NCBI RefSeq assembly: GCF_014199595.1
Contig: NZ_JACHNX010000002.1
Span: forward strand, 310,001 to 374,000
Length of the DNA: 64,000 nt
From: Sphingomonas yabuuchiae
GTDB taxonomy: Bacteria; Pseudomonadota; Alphaproteobacteria; Sphingomonadales; Sphingomonadaceae
Direction: 5' to 3'
Below, one piece after another: positions 61,801-64,000 of the stretch (position 1 is the first letter of the stretch; every line of letters begins with the position of its first letter). A program made the translations under genes and the position numbers. The notes under the pieces were generated by a model. It saw nothing but the letters and a program-made list of their open reading frames with translations. It made no database searches and was not told the origin of the DNA.

Positions 61801-62311
61801 GTCGGAAGGGCCGCTCTCTGGCCACGAATACGCCATCCACCGCGAGATCGCTGGCTTGCTCGTTCAGCGTTTCGTCGACCTGCGCGCCGGAGGCACCTTG
61901 GCGGCCCCCGTAACACTGGAGACGCGCATCGGGGACGACACCCTCATCGCGATCCCCGACGATCTCATAACCAACTCCTCCGGTCAGTGCATCGCCAGGA
62001 TGGTGAGAACCGGGCATCGGTCCTCGAAGACCGGGGAGGATGTGGCGGACGCCGCCTTCCAGATCGCAGCCGCCGCATCCCTTCCGGGCTGCACCGCCGA
62101 GATCATCCATCTCGGTGACGACGATCCCACCACCCGGGTCACGTTCGATCACAAGGGATTGGGCAAGCAGACGGAAAAGCTCTCGAAGGCCTTCACCGCC
62201 ATCGGCGAAGGCCGGTTCGAGGCCGACCGCTCCGACCGCACATGCCCCTTCTGCCCGGCCTTCTTCACCTGCGGCCCGATCGTGGACGGCAGCCTGCAAA
62301 AAAATACCTGA
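58877..62311 (+). CDS. ImmA/IrrE peptidase - UvrD helicase - Fe-S nuclease-like fusion
   Basis: A 1144-aa multidomain protein. Residues about 60-170 form an M78 (ImmA/IrrE) metallopeptidase: HELGH at 84-88, with Glu129 in REIQMDLFGRELILP as likely third ligand. A superfamily 1A helicase follows: Walker A GPGTGKT (218-224), VLTFSNKAAGEL, Walker B DEYQD (428-432), MTIHGSKGLEF and YVAASRARD. The C-terminus has Cys919 plus CPFC and C1132 (C1123, C1126, C1132), the 4Fe-4S layout of AddB/Cas4-type nucleases. The catalytic D-x-K there reads ARMVRTG, so cleavage may be lost. The start is GTG at 58877. Confidence 0.85.
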   Translation: MDAVELARQQAAALHARAVSEGADPWSPMAIVNAVASMCGLDNEAVEPGSEILAGGRAQFDPKGRAIRYEDAGSDFDKAFLIGHELGHATQGDDRIEHVAKDVDPTRSSEAAPVGEDRVVDYSRRQRREIQMDLFGRELILPRVRAKSCHLDGMTATEIADRLGAPFEVVAMQLLDALLLPEIQPPAPDSAKKPPKPLNPEQADAARHRGAPYLLEAGPGTGKTQTLVGRVAGLVEEGVDPTGILVLTFSNKAAGELSERIAAIHPEAASAMWIGTFHAFGLDIVRRYHKQLGFAAEPRMMDRSEAIAIMEREYLALSLTHHREIMNPAKPLREMLGAISRAKDEVAEHERFTELAQAMLDRAVDPDARTAAQRCIEVGLVYRRYEELKQAAGAVDFGDLVSLPVKLLDTDPEAVAVLRGKYTHVLVDEYQDVNRSSVRLLQRLTDGGRNLWTVGDARQAIYRFRGASSYNMSLFATDDFPGATGGRLRLNYRSTPEIVDAFSAFGQGMRAGSNDASLGADRPAGGHSPEHVTFGDNDDEADALADEIERRSANTAFRDHAVLCSGNDRLTRMGRELERRGIPVLYLGNLFERPEIKDLLSLLSLLVDRRAMGLVRKPTLPGLATGMTLSGATAVVQHLGKTDAEPLAWTQRTWAPPELSPTDATSFRAMIAMLDGFGISSRPWPVLARILLDRTRTAASIATADDVASRAMGVAIWQFMGFLRAERAGPGLPVQRMLDGIRLLVQLADERDLRQLPQAAQGIDAVRLMTIHGSKGLEFPVVHVMGLNKNSLPTSSATRRPTCPVPDGMITGGEGNESSTMTLAAIDHDLEQECLFYVAASRARDSLLLYSATRTASSGTGSPRRRDPSPFIARLGVSATRAATPRTERTADPEDKPLPVRIGPPIRITTSQLHLYSRCRRRYLYTHVLGVGGKRTSTTITSMHDIVRSVIEDMAGRQPTAESASEAVTLLDRLWSEGPLSGHEYAIHREIAGLLVQRFVDLRAGGTLAAPVTLETRIGDDTLIAIPDDLITNSSGQCIARMVRTGHRSSKTGEDVADAAFQIAAAASLPGCTAEIIHLGDDDPTTRVTFDHKGLGKQTEKLSKAFTAIGEGRFEADRSDRTCPFCPAFFTCGPIVDGSLQKNT

Positions 62312-62329
62312 CCGGAATTACCGGTCAGG
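62307..62329. other. Perfect stem-loop separating the helicase gene and the ubiquitin-like genes
   Basis: CCTGACCGG-AATTA-CCGGTCAGG overlaps the helicase stop. On the plus strand no T-run follows; on the minus strand it is followed by a T-tract (plus-strand A7 at 62298-62304), so it resembles a terminator for antisense transcription. For the operon it could limit read-through or protect the upstream mRNA end. Confidence 0.65.
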
Positions 62330-62398
62330 CCGCGCTGCCGGGATTGACCCTGTGAGACCGACGCAATCACGCCTCGGTCCACGGGAACACAATACACA

Positions 62399-63142
62399 AT
62401 GTCCATCACCGAGAGCCACGACATCGACGATGTCGAACTCGCCGTGCAGCAGGATCGCCCGCTGCGCCCCGGCCGCTACCGCGTCTCCTTCGCCCTCGAC
62501 CGGGTCGACTACAGCCCCATCATCCTCGACGATCCCGTCCCTCTCGGCCGCCAAATCCTGAAGGCTGCAGGGATCAAGGATATCGATGGGCACTCGCTGT
62601 TCGTCATCACCCAAGAAAGCGACTTCGAGGACGTCCGCGCCGATGAGGAGGTCGATCTGCGCGATCGCCTCGCTCACCGGTTCATCGCGTTCAGCACGGA
62701 CCCGCTCTACCGCCTCAAGCTCGATGACAGCCGCATCGTCTGGGGCCAGCCAAGCATCCCCGAGACCGTCCTGCGCTCGCTCGCCCGAATCGGCGACGAC
62801 AAGGCGGTCTTCCTCGAAGTCCGCGGCGGCACCGACAAGCTGATCGAGGTGGGCACCCAGGTCGATCTCACCGCGGAGGGCGTGGAAAGGTTCATCACGG
62901 CCAAGGCCAAGACCTCGTACTTCTTCTTCGTCAACGGCCAGCGCTACGAAACCGAGAAGAAGAAGCTCACCGGTGCGCAGATCAAGGCGATGGTGCCCGG
63001 CTGGGACGAGACCCACGACCTCGCGCTGGAAGGGCACGGTGACGAACCCGACCGCACGATCGGCGACGACGAGAGCATCAGCCTCGATCCAAAGCACGGC
63101 GTGCGCCGCTTCTCGTCAGTGCCCAAGGCGAACTTCGGCTGA
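62399..63142 (+). CDS. Multiubiquitin protein (three ubiquitin-like beta-grasp domains)
   Basis: A 247-aa protein resembling the multiubiquitin family. Three beta-grasp units follow each other: about 26-99 (YRVSFALDRVDYSPIILDD...), 104-167 (YRLKLDDSRIVWGQPSIPE...) and 173-247 (SYFFFVNGQRYETEKKKLTG...). The C-terminus is VPKANFG, a single glycine rather than a diglycine. It would be the protein tag of the conjugation cassette, attached to targets by E1/E2-like partners and removed by the JAB peptidase. It is coupled to the E2 gene (TGATG). Confidence 0.82.
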   Translation: MSITESHDIDDVELAVQQDRPLRPGRYRVSFALDRVDYSPIILDDPVPLGRQILKAAGIKDIDGHSLFVITQESDFEDVRADEEVDLRDRLAHRFIAFSTDPLYRLKLDDSRIVWGQPSIPETVLRSLARIGDDKAVFLEVRGGTDKLIEVGTQVDLTAEGVERFITAKAKTSYFFFVNGQRYETEKKKLTGAQIKAMVPGWDETHDLALEGHGDEPDRTIGDDESISLDPKHGVRRFSSVPKANFG

Positions 63143-63525
63143 TGTCCGGGCCCGTCACCATGCAGCTGGAGCAGCTGCGGGAGCGGTTCGGCGGTGCGGA
63201 CGTCCGGCGGGTGACGAGCGACGTGATGCTCGTCACCGTGCCGAACGTCCGACTGCCGGAGGGGTGGTCGAAACCCTCGACCGCCATCCGCTTCATCATT
63301 CCGTCGGGGTATCCCTACGCGCTTCTCGACTGCTTCTGGACCGATGCCGACCTCACCCTGCAGGGCGGCGGCCAGCCCCAGAACACCGGGCTGAACCCGA
63401 TCCCCGGCGTCACCGAGCCGTTGCTCTGGTTCTCCTGGCACCTGACCGCGCCCTGGAACCCTAACCGCGACACCCTCACCACGTGGATGAACGTGGTGAT
63501 CAACCGCATGAAGGAAGTACGATGA
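63142..63525 (+). CDS. E2-like ubiquitin-conjugating-fold protein (Prok-E2 family E type)
   Basis: A 127-aa protein with the E2/UBC order of elements. An N-terminal helix is followed by a beta-meander (VMLVTVPNVRLPEG, AIRFIIPSGYPYA with the YP motif), the loop FWTDADLTLQGGGQPQN, then LLWFSWHLTAPWNPNRDTL and a C-terminal helix. At the place where eukaryotic E2 enzymes carry the catalytic Cys the sequence is WFSWH; the only cysteine is Cys64 in LLDCFW. Its catalysis may therefore differ from classic E2. It overlaps both neighbours. Confidence 0.78.
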   Translation: MSGPVTMQLEQLRERFGGADVRRVTSDVMLVTVPNVRLPEGWSKPSTAIRFIIPSGYPYALLDCFWTDADLTLQGGGQPQNTGLNPIPGVTEPLLWFSWHLTAPWNPNRDTLTTWMNVVINRMKEVR

Positions 63526-64000
63526 GCGGCATTCGATTCCCGTCGCCGATCTACGGCCAGCTCACCGCAACGCTTCTAGACGCCCACGGCGTCGAAAGCT
63601 GCGCCATCGCCTATGCCCACTACGTCCCCGGTGCAGACGCGTGGATCGTCGCCGACGCCTCGCCTGTGCCGGACAACGCCTATGATCGCCGCGACCGCAT
63701 CTCCGCGGTGCTGAAGGCCGAGTATCTCCTCGAAGTCGCCAATCGCAGCCGGGTCACCGGTATGGCGGTGATATTCATCCACACCCACCCCGACTGCTCA
63801 ACGCATCCCACATTCTCAGCGACCGACGACGACGGCGAGGCCCAGCTCGCCCCCTACCTAGTACGACGGGGCGCCCCCGTTCCCCACGTCGCGCTCGTCA
63901 TCGGAGCAAATGGCTGCCGCGCCCGCCGCCTCGGATCGAATGACGAGATCAAGGTGTGGGAGGTCGGCCAACGCCTCGCCCTCCATTCTCCCGGGACGGA
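63522..64000 (+). CDS. JAB/JAMM isopeptidase, 3' end cut by window (may continue into an E1-like domain)
   Basis: The first 159 codons form a JAB1/MPN-type metallopeptidase. The zinc motif is FIHTHPDCSTHPTFSATDDD, with His87, His89 and the Ser99/Asp102 pair (HxHPx8SxxD). In bacterial ubiquitin-like operons this enzyme matures the modifier or deconjugates it, and it is often fused to or followed by a ThiF/E1-like adenylation domain. The reading frame is open at the window edge, so that part cannot be seen here. The ATG overlaps the E2 stop. Confidence 0.85.
   Translation, partial: MSGIRFPSPIYGQLTATLLDAHGVESCAIAYAHYVPGADAWIVADASPVPDNAYDRRDRISAVLKAEYLLEVANRSRVTGMAVIFIHTHPDCSTHPTFSATDDDGEAQLAPYLVRRGAPVPHVALVIGANGCRARRLGSNDEIKVWEVGQRLALHSPGT

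Larger units (their letters stand above)
50469..64000. mobile_element. Genomic island inserted at tRNA-Gly(CCC); right end outside the window
   Basis: The region begins exactly at the tRNA 3' end with a recombinase pointing at it. It contains a RepA-like ATPase, a second recombinase, a broken gene and a defence-like cassette. No second copy of the tRNA 3' end (CACCCGCTCCA preceded by GGTTCGATTCCC) is seen in the window, so the far attachment site must lie beyond 64000. The tRNA is complete, as expected if the element restored its 3' part. Confidence 0.65.

Overview
The window looks like the chromosome of a Sphingomonas-type alphaproteobacterium (order Sphingomonadales). The evidence is the high GC content, the HprK-related-kinase/PqqD-like (HPr-rel-A) cassette, a compact phoR-pstSCAB-phoU-phoB operon, a DUF2794 gene beside a cysE-like gene, and dense ATGA/TGATG-overlapped operons. 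The genus call is an inference from gene content and order, not from a marker-gene comparison.

Bases 1 to about 50,400 are ordinary chromosome. From left to right they carry: cell-wall precursor genes (glmS partial, glmU); a phosphoglycolate phosphatase; a four-gene HPr-rel-A cassette with a small exported Cys-containing protein; the phosphate-starvation regulon with a candidate Pho box; a serine-acetyltransferase-like gene; a TauE/SafE exporter; ahpD, a 2-Cys peroxiredoxin and divergent oxyR; two fasciclin-domain proteins; moaD/moaE and pgsA; an LplT-like MFS carrier; and an organic-acid block (actP/DUF485, dctBD, dctA, a porin broken by one nonsense codon, a KgtP-like carrier). Next come an MTA phosphorylase, a tripartite RND efflux pump with a divergent TetR regulator and palindromic operator candidates, a GH130-GH13-GT4 glycan cassette, the homogentisate pathway (marR, hppD, hmgA, maiA, a Rieske protein), an RcnR/DmeF metal-efflux pair and an L,D-transpeptidase.

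At 50,395-50,468 a tRNA-Gly(CCC) marks the start of an accessory region that runs off the right end of the window. Directly against its 3' end, in opposite orientation, lies a large serine recombinase. Its reading frame continues antisense through the tRNA into the L,D-transpeptidase gene, as expected if integration replaced its natural 3' end. Then follow a stretch rich in inverted repeats, a RepA-like (AAA_25) ATPase, a small HTH-like protein, a second, small serine recombinase with an unusual C-terminal tail, and a frameshifted DUF4917 gene.

The most interesting part is the co-directional run from 57,459 to 64,000. It encodes a sigma-factor-like regulator, a small companion protein, an 1144-residue fusion of an ImmA/IrrE metallopeptidase domain, a UvrD-type helicase and a Cas4/AddB-like Fe-S nuclease remnant, then a triple-ubiquitin-like-domain protein, an E2-like protein and a JAB/JAMM isopeptidase. 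The last gene is cut by the window edge; an E1-like domain or gene would be expected beyond it. The reading frames touch or overlap within two sub-operons, and a perfect stem-loop separates them. I infer a ubiquitin-like conjugation cassette coupled to a protease-helicase sensor/effector, carried on a tRNA-integrated island and plausibly acting in anti-phage or mobile-element conflict.
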